Assembly (NCBI GenBank): GCA_040003205.1
Contig: JBDUDA010000017.1
Span: 1-23,003, forward strand
Reading direction: 5' to 3'
DNA: 23,003 bases
Origin: JALYIM01 sp040003205
Lineage (GTDB): Bacteria > Acidobacteriota > Terriglobia > Terriglobales > Acidobacteriaceae
The number at the start of each line of letters is the position of its first letter. The stretch's first letter is position 1. The translations under genes and the position numbers were made by a program. This document shows positions 1 to 7,186 of the stretch, piece by piece. The notes under the pieces were generated by a model, which made no database searches, was not told the origin of the DNA, and saw only the letters and a program-made list of their open reading frames with translations.

Positions 1-725
1 AGGCGCTTTCATTGCTGGTACAGCGCGAGGTAGGAATCGAAGCGATTTTGCATTACACCTGCCGCGATAGAAATGTGCTGTGCATTCAGTCTGACCTTCT
101 GGGGGCGGCGGCCACGGGAATCCGCAATCTAATTTGCATCACCGGAGATCCTCCAAAAATGGGCAGCTATCCCGACGCCACCGCCGTCTTCGACGTGGAC
201 GCGATCGGATTGGTGAACATCGTCCACAATTTAAATCTTGGCCGGGATATTGGCGGAAATCCCATCGGCGCCGGAACCGGCTTTGTCATCGGCGTCGGTG
301 CGAACCCTGGCTTACCAAATCTCGACGAAGAGGTTCGCCGCTTTGAGTTTAAAGTCGAAGCGGGCGCGGAATATGCTGTCACTCAGCCGGTGTTTGATCT
401 GGCGCTGCTAGAACGTTTTCTCAAGCGAATCGAGCACTGCCGGATTCCAGTGGTCGCGGGAATCTGGCCGCTGGTGAGCGCTCGCAATGCCGAGTTCATG
501 AAGAACGAGTTGCGAGTTTCGGTGCCAGACGCAGTTTTAGAACGTATGGCTGCCGCCAAAACTCCTGAAGGCGCGAGGGAGGAAGGGATTGCGATCGCGC
601 GGGAAATGCTGGTTTCGGTCCGTGAGATGGTCGAGGGGGCGCAGATCAGCGCACCGCAAGGACGCTATGCCTCCGCAGTGGATGTGTTGGAGGCGCTCGG
701 CACTACGCGCATCGCTTCCGCATGA
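1..725 (+). CDS. metF: methylenetetrahydrofolate reductase, C-terminal part (5' end outside window)
   Basis: Reduces 5,10-methylene-THF to 5-methyl-THF with FAD, supplying methyl groups for methionine synthesis in the cytoplasm. The frame is open from the first base, so the gene is truncated by the window edge; about 240 residues are visible. Family landmarks seen are HYTCRDRN near the start, ITGDPPKMGSYP, the NLNLGRDIGG stretch, AEYAVTQPVFD and the GIWPL block, which together outline the second half of the TIM barrel. The wording of these blocks resembles the fused homocysteine S-methyltransferase/MTHFR enzymes (YitJ type) more than stand-alone E. coli MetF, but the methyltransferase half would lie upstream and cannot be checked. 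The TGA at 723 is followed after 29 bases by xseB on the same strand. Confidence 0.9.
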   Translation, partial: ALSLLVQREVGIEAILHYTCRDRNVLCIQSDLLGAAATGIRNLICITGDPPKMGSYPDATAVFDVDAIGLVNIVHNLNLGRDIGGNPIGAGTGFVIGVGANPGLPNLDEEVRRFEFKVEAGAEYAVTQPVFDLALLERFLKRIEHCRIPVVAGIWPLVSARNAEFMKNELRVSVPDAVLERMAAAKTPEGAREEGIAIAREMLVSVREMVEGAQISAPQGRYASAVDVLEALGTTRIASA

Positions 726-754
726 TTTTATGATTTGGTGTATAGGAGTTCCGC

Positions 755-994
755 TTGCCGAAATTTGAAGATTGTCTCCAGCGCCTGGAACAAATCGTGC
801 AGGAACTGGAGAAAGGCGAAGTCCCCCTGGAAAAGTCTCTGACTCTTTTTGAGGAAGGAATGCAGCTTTCGTCGGCCTGCCGCAAAGAACTGGAGGAAGC
901 AGAAGGCAAAGTTGAGATACTTCTCAAACAGAATGGGAAGCTTCAGGCAGAACCGTTTGATCCGCTAAAAGAAACCGGCGCCAGCCGCAAGTAA
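755..994 (+). CDS. xseB: exodeoxyribonuclease VII small subunit
   Basis: Small subunit of exonuclease VII, which with XseA degrades single-stranded DNA into oligonucleotides. The 79-residue length is normal for the family, and the sequence has the characteristic FEDCLQRLEQIVQELEKGEVPLEKSLTLFEEG pattern (given here in part: FEDCLQRLEQIV, then GEVPLEKSLTLFEEG), a two-helix hairpin. The start is TTG at 755, chosen because TAGGAGT lies six bases upstream and the family motif begins right after it. The large subunit gene xseA is not in the window. Placement directly before ispA matches the xseB-ispA order known from E. coli. The C-terminal GASRK tail is not conserved in the family. Confidence 0.93.
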   Translation: MPKFEDCLQRLEQIVQELEKGEVPLEKSLTLFEEGMQLSSACRKELEEAEGKVEILLKQNGKLQAEPFDPLKETGASRK

Positions 995-1019
995 AAAACT
1001 TTCATCGGCGGATCCCGCC

Positions 1020-1036
1020 TTGCCAAGTTTTGGCAA
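1020..1036. repeat. short perfect inverted repeat upstream of ispA
   Basis: TTGCCAA and TTGGCAA form a perfect 7-bp inverted repeat around GTT. It lies between the end of xseB and the chosen start of ispA. There is no T-run after it, so it is not a standard intrinsic terminator. It could be an operator or a weak mRNA hairpin; the function is unknown. Confidence 0.4.
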
Positions 1037-1110
1037 GAGCTTGCGCCCGTCCCGGAGACGTTGCCAGCTGTAGAGATGACGCTAAATCTCCTCTTGATAT
1101 ACTCACCGTC

Positions 1111-2001
1111 ATGCTTCAGGAAATCATTGAGCAGGGACGGGCCGTCTGTGATGCCGCGCTGGAGCGATTACTTCCCCCTGCCACCGAACATCCCACCTCG
1201 ATTCATCAGGCCATGCGGCACAGCGTTTTCGCCGGCGGCAAGCGGCTGCGTCCGGTCTTGTGTATGGAAGCCGGACGCCTGATTGTTAACCGATCAGCGG
1301 AATTGCCATCCGGCATCGAGGAACTGGGCGCGGCGCTGGAAATGCTTCATACATACTCGCTTGTCCACGACGATTTGCCTGCATTGGACAATGACGATCT
1401 GCGGCGCGGGCGGCCCACATGCCACAAAGTTTTCGGAGAGGCGATTGCGATCCTTGCGGGTGACGCCCTGCAAACCACGGCTTATGAAGTGTTATCGGGG
1501 CTACAATGCCCACCGAAATCCACCGTGCGAATCATCGGAGAGATCGCGCGCGGCACCGGCACAGTCGGCGGAATGATCGGCGGACAAGTGGTCGACCTCG
1601 AAGCTGAGCATCAAAAACCAAATCTTGACACGCTCGAATACATTCACCGCTCGAAGACCGCAGCGCTCATCACGGCAAGCGTCGTAAGTGGAGGTTTATA
1701 TGCCGGGGGCGCCGATGAAGCCATCTCCAGCTTGAGGTTATTTGCTCAGTCTATCGGCCTGGCATTTCAAATCGTGGACGACGTCCTCGACATCACGCTG
1801 ACATCGGAGCAACTTGGCAAGACCGCCGGTAAAGACATCACTGCGGAGAAGGCAACTTATCCCGCACTCTTTGGAAATGAAGAGTCGCTGAGAAAAGCCG
1901 ATGAGCTGGTTTCTAAAGCGTTGCGGGCGCTCGAAAGTTTTGGATCCCGAGCCGACGGTCTCAAGTCGCTGGCGAGATATTTAGTAGACCGCCAGAAGTA
2001 A
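1111..2001 (+). CDS. ispA: farnesyl diphosphate synthase (short-chain polyprenyl synthase)
   Basis: Condenses IPP with DMAPP and GPP to make C15 farnesyl diphosphate, the precursor of squalene, hopanoids, undecaprenol and quinones. With the ATG at 1111 the protein is 296 residues, the usual IspA size; a longer in-frame TTG at 1030 would add 27 non-conserved residues and overlap the inverted repeat, so I reject it. The first aspartate-rich motif is DDLPALDNDD (87-96), preceded by YSLVH as in E. coli IspA, where the aromatic residue five positions before the motif limits the product to C15. GGKRLRP is at 42-48, and the second motif DDVLD is at 223-227. No strong Shine-Dalgarno is visible before 1111. 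Chain length is inferred from the motif, and geranylgeranyl production cannot be excluded. Confidence 0.93.
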   Translation: MLQEIIEQGRAVCDAALERLLPPATEHPTSIHQAMRHSVFAGGKRLRPVLCMEAGRLIVNRSAELPSGIEELGAALEMLHTYSLVHDDLPALDNDDLRRGRPTCHKVFGEAIAILAGDALQTTAYEVLSGLQCPPKSTVRIIGEIARGTGTVGGMIGGQVVDLEAEHQKPNLDTLEYIHRSKTAALITASVVSGGLYAGGADEAISSLRLFAQSIGLAFQIVDDVLDITLTSEQLGKTAGKDITAEKATYPALFGNEESLRKADELVSKALRALESFGSRADGLKSLARYLVDRQK

Positions 2002-2032
2002 TTGCCGAGTGCGATGCAGCGTGCTTTTTCAA

Positions 2033-2060
2033 TTCTTACTTCAGCGCCTTTCTTGATAAT
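2033..2060 (+). promoter_or_regulatory. possible promoter for the crcB riboswitch transcript
   Basis: A GATAAT hexamer at 2055-2060 matches five of six bases of the sigma-70 -10 box, and a poor -35 (TTCTTA, 2033-2038) lies 16 bases upstream. Transcription would start near 2067, about 14 bases before the fluoride aptamer. The -35 is weak, so this is tentative. Confidence 0.3.
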
Positions 2061-2080
2061 ATTTGTTTGTTCGTCACATA

Positions 2081-2158
2081 AGGCGATGGAGTTCGCCATA
2101 ACTGCCCGGCTTTGATTCCATGAGGCCCGGCTGATAACTCCTACAACTTTGTAGGAGG
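2081..2158 (+). promoter_or_regulatory. fluoride riboswitch (crcB motif) with translational expression platform
   Basis: The aptamer fits the crcB motif. P1 is GGCG (2082-2085) with CGCC (2094-2097). The pseudoknot is GGAGTT (2088-2093) with AACTCC (2136-2141). P2 is built from GCC (2104-2106) with GGC (2129-2131), extended past a mismatch by GGC (2108-2110) with GCC (2125-2127). The conserved CTGAT precedes the 3' pseudoknot strand. Immediately downstream, CTCCTAC (2138-2144) is perfectly complementary to GTAGGAG (2151-2157), which contains the Shine-Dalgarno for the ATG at 2169. Fluoride binding should hold CTCC in the pseudoknot and free the ribosome site. The gene that follows is the fluoride exporter, which agrees with the known role of this class. 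Confidence 0.93.
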
Positions 2159-2168
2159 AACTCCGTCC

Positions 2169-2543
2169 ATGCGTGATCTGCTGATTATTTCTCTGGGCGC
2201 GATCGCCGGTGCCAACGCGCGCTACTTTCTCAGCCGTTTTGCGGCCAAGATGCTGGGACCTGTATTTCCGTACGGCACTCTCATCATCAATGTCAGCGGA
2301 AGTTTCATGGTTGGCCTGTTCATGATTTGGACAACCGAGCGCGTGCTGCTCGATCCGCGCTGGCGGCTGCTCGTGATCATTGGCTTCTGCGGCGCCTTCA
2401 CAACCTTTTCGAGCTATGCGTACGAAACTGTCTCCTACTTCGAACAGGGCCAGTGGACGCTGATGTTAATTAATATCGCCAGCAACAACTTGCTCTGCAT
2501 TGGTGCCGCGATTGGCGGAATGGCTACGGCGCGTTTGTTGTAG
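2169..2543 (+). CDS. crcB: fluoride channel CrcB/FluC
   Basis: Small inner-membrane channel that exports fluoride; it works as an antiparallel dimer. It has 124 residues and four predicted membrane helices, the standard size. Family marks are GAxARY near the N-terminus (GANARYF, 14-20), GTLIINVSGSF (36-46) with the conserved Asn41, and GAFTTFSSYAYE (75-86), which carries the phenylalanines and polar track of the fluoride path. The start ATG has a strong GGAGG 10 bases upstream that is embedded in the riboswitch hairpin. It is followed closely by a DUF190 gene, a common partner of crcB. Induction by fluoride through the riboswitch is expected. Confidence 0.96.
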   Translation: MRDLLIISLGAIAGANARYFLSRFAAKMLGPVFPYGTLIINVSGSFMVGLFMIWTTERVLLDPRWRLLVIIGFCGAFTTFSSYAYETVSYFEQGQWTLMLINIASNNLLCIGAAIGGMATARLL

Positions 2544-2555
2544 AATTTGTGGCTT

Positions 2556-2873
2556 ATGGCTGTCCAGGTGACGCTATATCTCAACGAAGCCGATAAGTGG
2601 CGCGGGCGTCCGCTGCATGTGGAAATTCTAAATCTCTTGCGGCGGGAAGATGTTTTCGCCGCCACCACTCTGCACGCGGTCGCCGGATTTTTTGGAAGAC
2701 AGCGGGTCAAAACCAGCCATCTCGTGGACGCGGGCGGCAAGCTGCCCATCGTGATTGTTTTTCTGGACCGAGAAGAACACATCAATCGTGTCCTGCCCCA
2801 GCTAAAAGAAATCGCTCCCACCCACCTCATGGTGAAGCAATCGGTTGTGATTGAACAAGGCGCCCTTGACTGA
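2556..2873 (+). CDS. DUF190 family protein (PII-like fold)
   Basis: Small cytoplasmic protein of the DUF190 family, whose members have a PII-like ferredoxin fold and often sit next to crcB. I use ATG 2556 (105 residues, MAVQVTLYLNE); an in-frame TTG at 2547 would add three residues, and neither has a clear ribosome site. Visible family features are the opening beta strand VQVTLYLNEAD, a WRGRPLHVEIL helix, the central GFFGRQ turn, and PIVIVFLDREE with a second helix. The role is not established; a link with fluoride handling is inferred only from gene order, 12 bases after crcB. The end overlaps the start region of the next gene, so the two are probably translationally coupled. Confidence 0.85.
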   Translation: MAVQVTLYLNEADKWRGRPLHVEILNLLRREDVFAATTLHAVAGFFGRQRVKTSHLVDAGGKLPIVIVFLDREEHINRVLPQLKEIAPTHLMVKQSVVIEQGALD

Positions 2874-3624
2874 AGCGCGCGCGAACGGTCTTCCGCTGGA
2901 CGTTCTCGCAATCGCCGCTCATCGTGACGACGTAGAACAAACTTGCGGCGGAACCCTGCTCAAAATGGCCGGGATGGGCTATCGGACGGGCATCCTGGAT
3001 CTCACTCGAGGCGAGATGGGAACTCGCGGTTCCGCGGAGGACCGCGCTCGTGAGGCCGAAGAGGCCGCGCGCATCCTACAAGTGCAGTGGCGCGACGCGT
3101 TGGATATTCCCGACGGACGCGTCGAGAACACATGGGAAAACCGTTTGAAGATTGCGCGCGTCATCCGCGAGCAGCGCCCGCGGGTCGTAATACTCCCTTA
3201 CTGGAAGGGACGTCATCCTGACCACTACACAGCTTCTATTCTCGGATATGAAGCCTGCTTCAGCGCGGGATTATCCAAGCTTAAGTTAAACGACGGGAAA
3301 GATCCCAGCGAAAGCCCTGCCCCGCACCGGCCCTTCAAGATCATCTACGCTACTCTCTATGCGGATGTCCGTCCGACATTTGTAGTAGACATCGGCGATC
3401 AGTTCGAAGCCCGGTTTCAATCTCTTATGGCTTATAAAACGCAGTTCAGCGATCAGGAAGCGGGCAAAGATCTGTTCCCTGCCGAAAAAGAAATTCGCAC
3501 GCGTATTGACTCCATGGCTCGCTTTTACGGAATGCTGGGCGGCGTGACCTACGCGGAGCCCTTCCTCCAAAAAGAAGTCGGGTTAGTCGATGACCTGACG
3601 CTGCTTCCGGTTAAGTCAATCTGA
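2851..3624 (+). CDS. bshB1: PIG-L/LmbE-type deacetylase, BshB1-like (bacillithiol pathway)
   Basis: Predicted zinc-dependent deacetylase that removes acetate from N-acetylglucosaminyl-malate during bacillithiol synthesis. It has 257 residues from TTG 2851; TTG 2866, with AAGG just upstream, is an equally good start, and both overlap the preceding gene. The first zinc motif is AAHRDDVE (22-29), with Arg where most members have Pro (HPDD). The second is GRHPDHYTA (120-128), supplying the other histidine. DLTRGEMGTRG (50-60), DIPDGRVENT and the C-terminal YKTQF block also match BshB1 proteins. The neighbours are fluoride genes and bshA/bshC are absent, so substrate assignment rests on sequence likeness alone; another GlcNAc-conjugate is possible. 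Confidence 0.82.
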   Translation: MNKAPLTEARANGLPLDVLAIAAHRDDVEQTCGGTLLKMAGMGYRTGILDLTRGEMGTRGSAEDRAREAEEAARILQVQWRDALDIPDGRVENTWENRLKIARVIREQRPRVVILPYWKGRHPDHYTASILGYEACFSAGLSKLKLNDGKDPSESPAPHRPFKIIYATLYADVRPTFVVDIGDQFEARFQSLMAYKTQFSDQEAGKDLFPAEKEIRTRIDSMARFYGMLGGVTYAEPFLQKEVGLVDDLTLLPVKSI

Positions 3625-3640
3625 CACTTGCAAGACTTTC

Positions 3641-4882
3641 TTACTGAGGCGGTCGTGGAACATAGGGCGGCACCGGAGCGTTGTCCACGGGAGCATTGTC
3701 AACTGGAGGCCGCGATGTTGAACCCTGAGGCACGGGAGCCGTCTGGACGGGTGCAGCCACGGGAGCATTCGAAGTTTCAGGCTCGGTGACAAGGCTGTTG
3801 TCGCGTCTTCTCAACTGGATGGGGCCACCTTGGCGGCTTCGGGCTAAGCGTTGTGCTTCAAGATTAGCCTGGGTCGCTTGATCGTTGCTGTCGGCAACCT
3901 GCCCGAGTTTCATGCCATTCATTTCAGAATGGTTGACCAGGGCCGCTTTTTGATTGGCGCCTTCGCCAGTTTTTGCCGCCGAGTAGTATTCGTTGGCAGT
4001 CTCCTGATCGCGATTCATTTCCGCAACGTATCCCATATTGTTTAAGGCGAATGCGTTCCGCGGATCGATCTGGTATGCCTGCTCAAACAAACTCTTCGCC
4101 TTGTCCGGGTCGTTATGATTTAAAGCCGAAACGCCCTGTAAGTTCAGGCGTCCAACGCGAGCCTGAACTGTCTGTTCTGAGGCCATGCGTTTTTGCAGAG
4201 CTTTGGCGTTAGCTGCGGCGGTCTCGCTGATCGGTTTGCCACGCCAGCGCTGGTCAGCGGCGACTACGATGGTCTCAGCAGAATGCTGCGCTGCCGCCTG
4301 CGTGTAAAAGCCCAGCGCGGATTCCAACTCGCCCTCCGCTTCCATGGTGTAACCCAGGTTATTTAGTGTAAAAGGGCTATGCGGATCGACCACGAGCGCC
4401 CGCCTGAGAACGGCCTCCGCTTCTAATATTCTGCCCTGGTTCAGCAGGCCCATGGCATCCACATTGCCTCGATTCACCCGCATATCGCGGCTTCCGTACG
4501 CGCCTGTAACCTCATTAAGGGGATGCCCCTCCATGCTCTTTACGCTGGAAGCCTCCACTACGGTCTCAGTATTTTCTTTCGCTGCCAACTGGTAGTATTG
4601 CTGCGCGCGCTCGACCTTACCTTGCAGTTCAGAGATATACCCTAAGTTGTTGAGAGTGAAAGGGTCATCAGGGTCCAACAGATATGCTTTATAGAAAATC
4701 TTTTCAGCTTTTTCGAGCTGATGCTTCTGCACCGCTTTAACTCCCTCGCGATTCAGATCCTGTACTGGAGTAGGCTTGCTGCGCTTTGGGATGGTGAGCT
4801 TGAGGTCTCGCGCGAAAGATGACGATATTACCGTTGCTACCACAATCACGATGAAAATTGCACGCGTCGCTTTGGAAGTCAT
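3641..4882 (-). CDS. secreted protein with three composite TPR modules and a proline-rich tail
   Basis: It has 413 residues. The N-terminus has a basic start and a hydrophobic stretch (7-24), consistent with a signal peptide or anchor, so it probably acts in the periplasm. Three modules repeat: about 43-127, 134-222 and 245-331. Each contains a TPR pair whose most conserved part is FTLNNLGY (75-82, 171-178; FALNNMGY at 278-285), then a non-TPR tail ending in a pattern like ETVVEASS...GHPLNEV, ETIVVAAD...GKPISET and KAALVNHS...GMKLGQV. The last 60 residues are proline-rich with a tandem PVDNA. TPRs bind other proteins; the partner is unknown. It is transcribed alone, convergent with bshB1 and divergent from the gene at 5068. 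No strong ribosome site is seen before the ATG at 4882. Confidence 0.85.
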   Translation of the reverse strand: MTSKATRAIFIVIVVATVISSSFARDLKLTIPKRSKPTPVQDLNREGVKAVQKHQLEKAEKIFYKAYLLDPDDPFTLNNLGYISELQGKVERAQQYYQLAAKENTETVVEASSVKSMEGHPLNEVTGAYGSRDMRVNRGNVDAMGLLNQGRILEAEAVLRRALVVDPHSPFTLNNLGYTMEAEGELESALGFYTQAAAQHSAETIVVAADQRWRGKPISETAAANAKALQKRMASEQTVQARVGRLNLQGVSALNHNDPDKAKSLFEQAYQIDPRNAFALNNMGYVAEMNRDQETANEYYSAAKTGEGANQKAALVNHSEMNGMKLGQVADSNDQATQANLEAQRLARSRQGGPIQLRRRDNSLVTEPETSNAPVAAPVQTAPVPQGSTSRPPVDNAPVDNAPVPPYVPRPPQ

Positions 4883-5067
4883 AAGAGTTATTTTAGTCTT
4901 TCAGGGGAGTCACCGCCAAGTGTGCCGGGGCTCATCCAGCTAACTCATTGGATGCCAATTAGCAACTCGCGTTTGCCACTACGAAGGTTCTAAGCTAGGC
5001 TTCCGAAAGAGCTGCTGCGGCCACCGTTATGCCACAGATAAGCATCAAAAGGGTGTTCGTGTAACCT

Positions 5068-5955
5068 ATGTTTCGACTCAATCTTATATTGTCCTTCATG
5101 CTACTGACTGGGTTTCTTTGCGCACAGGTCACTCCCGTAACCGTGCCGCCCTCCGGGGATGATGCGGCAGCCAATCGCGCCAAGGCGATTTCCCGCGAAA
5201 ATCACGACCCCCTTCTCGATTTACCCACTCTGCCGCGTAATAAAGTGACGCTGCTTGGCGGCCTGGTGACTAGTGCGGACGCGATCAGCAACCGAATCTC
5301 GATTCGTCCCTTCGGCGCAAAGCGCAAGTTGCAAGTGCATTTTGACATTCGCACCCATTTTTATCTCGACAGTAAGCCTGCAAGTGAAAAGGATTTACGC
5401 GAAGGGCAGAGGGTCTACGTGGACACCATGCTAAACGGCGAGAAGATTTTCGCTAAGAGCGTCTGGATTCAGAACAGCGTCTCAACCGGAAGTGGACGAG
5501 GACAGGTAATGTCCTACGATCGCGGGTCGGGGATGCTCACTTTGAGGGATGAACTATCGTCCATGCCTGAGACATTCCATCTGACCTCCACTAGCGTCAT
5601 CAGAAACGGCAATCAAACTTCGTCAGTGGCGGAGCTCGAGCCGGGATCGCTTGTAGCACTCACGTTTGGGGCGCAAGAAGGTACAGCCGGAGTAGTACGC
5701 GAAGTCACGCTCCTTGCCAGACCTGGAGCGGAATACACTTTCAACGGCAGAGTCACTTTTATCGATCTGTCTAACAAGATGATCGCGCTTGACAATGAAA
5801 CTGACAGCAAGAATTATCAAATTTATTTTGAGTCGCTCCCTGCGACCATGCTCCAGAGTCTGCGAGAAGGCTCTCAGATCGGAATCTCCGCTGTCTTTAA
5901 CGGCACCCGCTACGTAGCTAGAAAATTTGAGATGGGTCAGCCGCAACAGCCGTAG
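5068..5955 (+). CDS. secreted protein of three beta-rich repeats (DUF5666-like)
   Basis: It has 295 residues with a clear Sec signal peptide (about 1-20, ending GFLCAQ; the residue before Cys is Leu, so it is not a convincing lipobox). The mature part holds three similar units at about 64-133, 143-216 and 224-288. Each opens with a G(L/Q/R)V strand, has a middle threonine or serine block, and ends with a L..G..V.V strand pair (DLREGQRVYV, ELEPGSLVAL, SLREGSQIGI). This is the layout of DUF5666-type OB-like domains. I do not recognise a specific function. The ribosome site is weak. It is followed 53 bases later by the GAF gene on the same strand. Confidence 0.7.
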   Translation: MFRLNLILSFMLLTGFLCAQVTPVTVPPSGDDAAANRAKAISRENHDPLLDLPTLPRNKVTLLGGLVTSADAISNRISIRPFGAKRKLQVHFDIRTHFYLDSKPASEKDLREGQRVYVDTMLNGEKIFAKSVWIQNSVSTGSGRGQVMSYDRGSGMLTLRDELSSMPETFHLTSTSVIRNGNQTSSVAELEPGSLVALTFGAQEGTAGVVREVTLLARPGAEYTFNGRVTFIDLSNKMIALDNETDSKNYQIYFESLPATMLQSLREGSQIGISAVFNGTRYVARKFEMGQPQQP

Positions 5956-6008
5956 CTCCCCTTCAGACCCTGACAGAAGTGAATTTCGAACACTGGAGAG
6001 ATCTAGGC

Positions 6009-6494
6009 ATGGCTTTGTCCAGCAAGCTGGAAGCAATCAAAAAAGACATTGCAGCGCTTACCCGAGACGCGGAATCGGCGACACATTTAATGACCGACAT
6101 GGTCGAGGTTTTGCAGGCACGGATGTTGAAATACAATTGGGTTGGCTTCTACATGCTGAGTCCGGACGCGGACCCTCCGATGCTCGTTTTAGGAGCCTAC
6201 AAAGGGGCCATGACTCCGCATACTCGGATTCCACTCAATCAAGGCATTTGCGGAGCGGCGGCATCCACGGGAAAGACCGTGGTAGTGGATGACGTAAGCA
6301 AGGATTCGCGCTACCTCGCCTGTTCCCTTGAGACGAAGTCTGAGATCGTGGCACCCATTTTTGTCGCTGGCAAGGTTGTGGGAGAACTCGATATCGACAG
6401 CCATTTCCTTTCCGCTTTCAAGGACGAAGATCGCGAACTGATCGAATACTGCGCCGCTACAGTGGGACGGTATCTGGAGACGCACCGGTCGTGA
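6009..6494 (+). CDS. GAF-domain protein, related to free methionine-(R)-sulfoxide reductase
   Basis: A single-GAF protein of 161 residues. ATG 6009 was chosen over the in-frame GTG at 5979 because GGAGAG lies eight bases before it. The layout matches fRMsr (E. coli MsrC/YebR): WVGFYML, RIPLNQGICGAAA, LACSLETKSEIVAPI, then GELDIDS and FKDEDRELIE. The cysteine of GICG (Cys81) and the one of LACS (Cys105, at the position of the catalytic cysteine) are present. The third cysteine that MsrC-type enzymes carry shortly before the GICG motif is absent; the stretch reads YKGAMTPHTR. It may be a reductase with a different resolving partner, or a GAF sensor. It lies 67 bases upstream of a Nudix gene, and both would fit oxidative damage repair. 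Confidence 0.78.
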   Translation: MALSSKLEAIKKDIAALTRDAESATHLMTDMVEVLQARMLKYNWVGFYMLSPDADPPMLVLGAYKGAMTPHTRIPLNQGICGAAASTGKTVVVDDVSKDSRYLACSLETKSEIVAPIFVAGKVVGELDIDSHFLSAFKDEDRELIEYCAATVGRYLETHRS

Positions 6495-6561
6495 CTTCAG
6501 CCAAACAATTCAAAGCGCTCATTCACCCGATATCGGCTGGCGGCGAAGCCAGGGCCTCATC

Positions 6562-6954
6562 ATGAAGCGCGTGGTGGCTGCATTAATCCTCAAGGAAAGT
6601 AAGATCCTCATTTGCCAGCGCACTCGTCACCAGGTGATGCCGCTGAAGTGGGAATTTCCCGGAGGGAAAATAGAAGAAGGCGAACAGCCGCGCAATGCCT
6701 TGCATCGTGAGTTGGATGAGGAGCTTGGCATTGACGCGGTCATCGCCGATGAAATCGCGCGTATTCAACACCAATATCCCAGTGGGAATTCCGTGGAGTT
6801 GCGTTTCTTCACGGTGCGGGAATATCGCGGGAAAATCGAGAATCGAATTTTTCGCGATATACGCTGGGTGGAACCCGCCGAGCTTCCGTCGTTCGATTTT
6901 CTGGAAGCCGATTTGGAACTCGTAAAAGATTTGGCTGCCGGTAAATTAATTTAA
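6562..6954 (+). CDS. Nudix hydrolase, MutT-like (8-oxo-dGTP diphosphatase type)
   Basis: It has 130 residues, the usual MutT size. The Nudix box is complete: G35, E41, then REL-DEELGI (49-57), matching GX5EX7REUXEEXGU with its magnesium-binding glutamates. It begins VVAALILKESKILICQR, as MutT proteins do, and has WEFPGGKIE before the box and a WVEPAELP element after it. The likely reaction is hydrolysis of 8-oxo-dGTP or a related nucleotide to the monophosphate, cleaning the nucleotide pool; substrate specificity in Nudix enzymes cannot be set from sequence alone. The start ATG has AGGG about nine bases upstream. It is last in the short plus-strand run. Confidence 0.9.
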   Translation: MKRVVAALILKESKILICQRTRHQVMPLKWEFPGGKIEEGEQPRNALHRELDEELGIDAVIADEIARIQHQYPSGNSVELRFFTVREYRGKIENRIFRDIRWVEPAELPSFDFLEADLELVKDLAAGKLI

Positions 6955-7186
6955 ACTGAACCCGTTATTACGTCAGGCCACGATTTCGATTCATCGCAGC
7001 TTGGTAGCGGAGAAATTCAACGTGTATCGCCTTCCCTACTAACAGTTTTCCCGCCGACCGCCCTGTCAATCGCAACCAGTGCGCAACAATACAAGGTTCG
7101 GGTCAAATCGCGTTCCCGTAAAGGTGCAGGTTGGGACTACCTATTTGCGGATTCTGACAATCGGGTACTGCCCAACGAACTGAAGC

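Noticed and set aside
1030..1110. 27-residue N-terminal extension of IspA from TTG 1030
   Set aside because: The extension is not conserved in the family, begins inside the inverted repeat, and has no ribosome site; ATG 1111 gives a normal-length enzyme.
2435..2911. 158-codon minus-strand frame across crcB and the DUF190 gene
   Set aside because: It lies antisense to two clearly recognised genes and has an arginine/serine-rich composition typical of a shadow frame.
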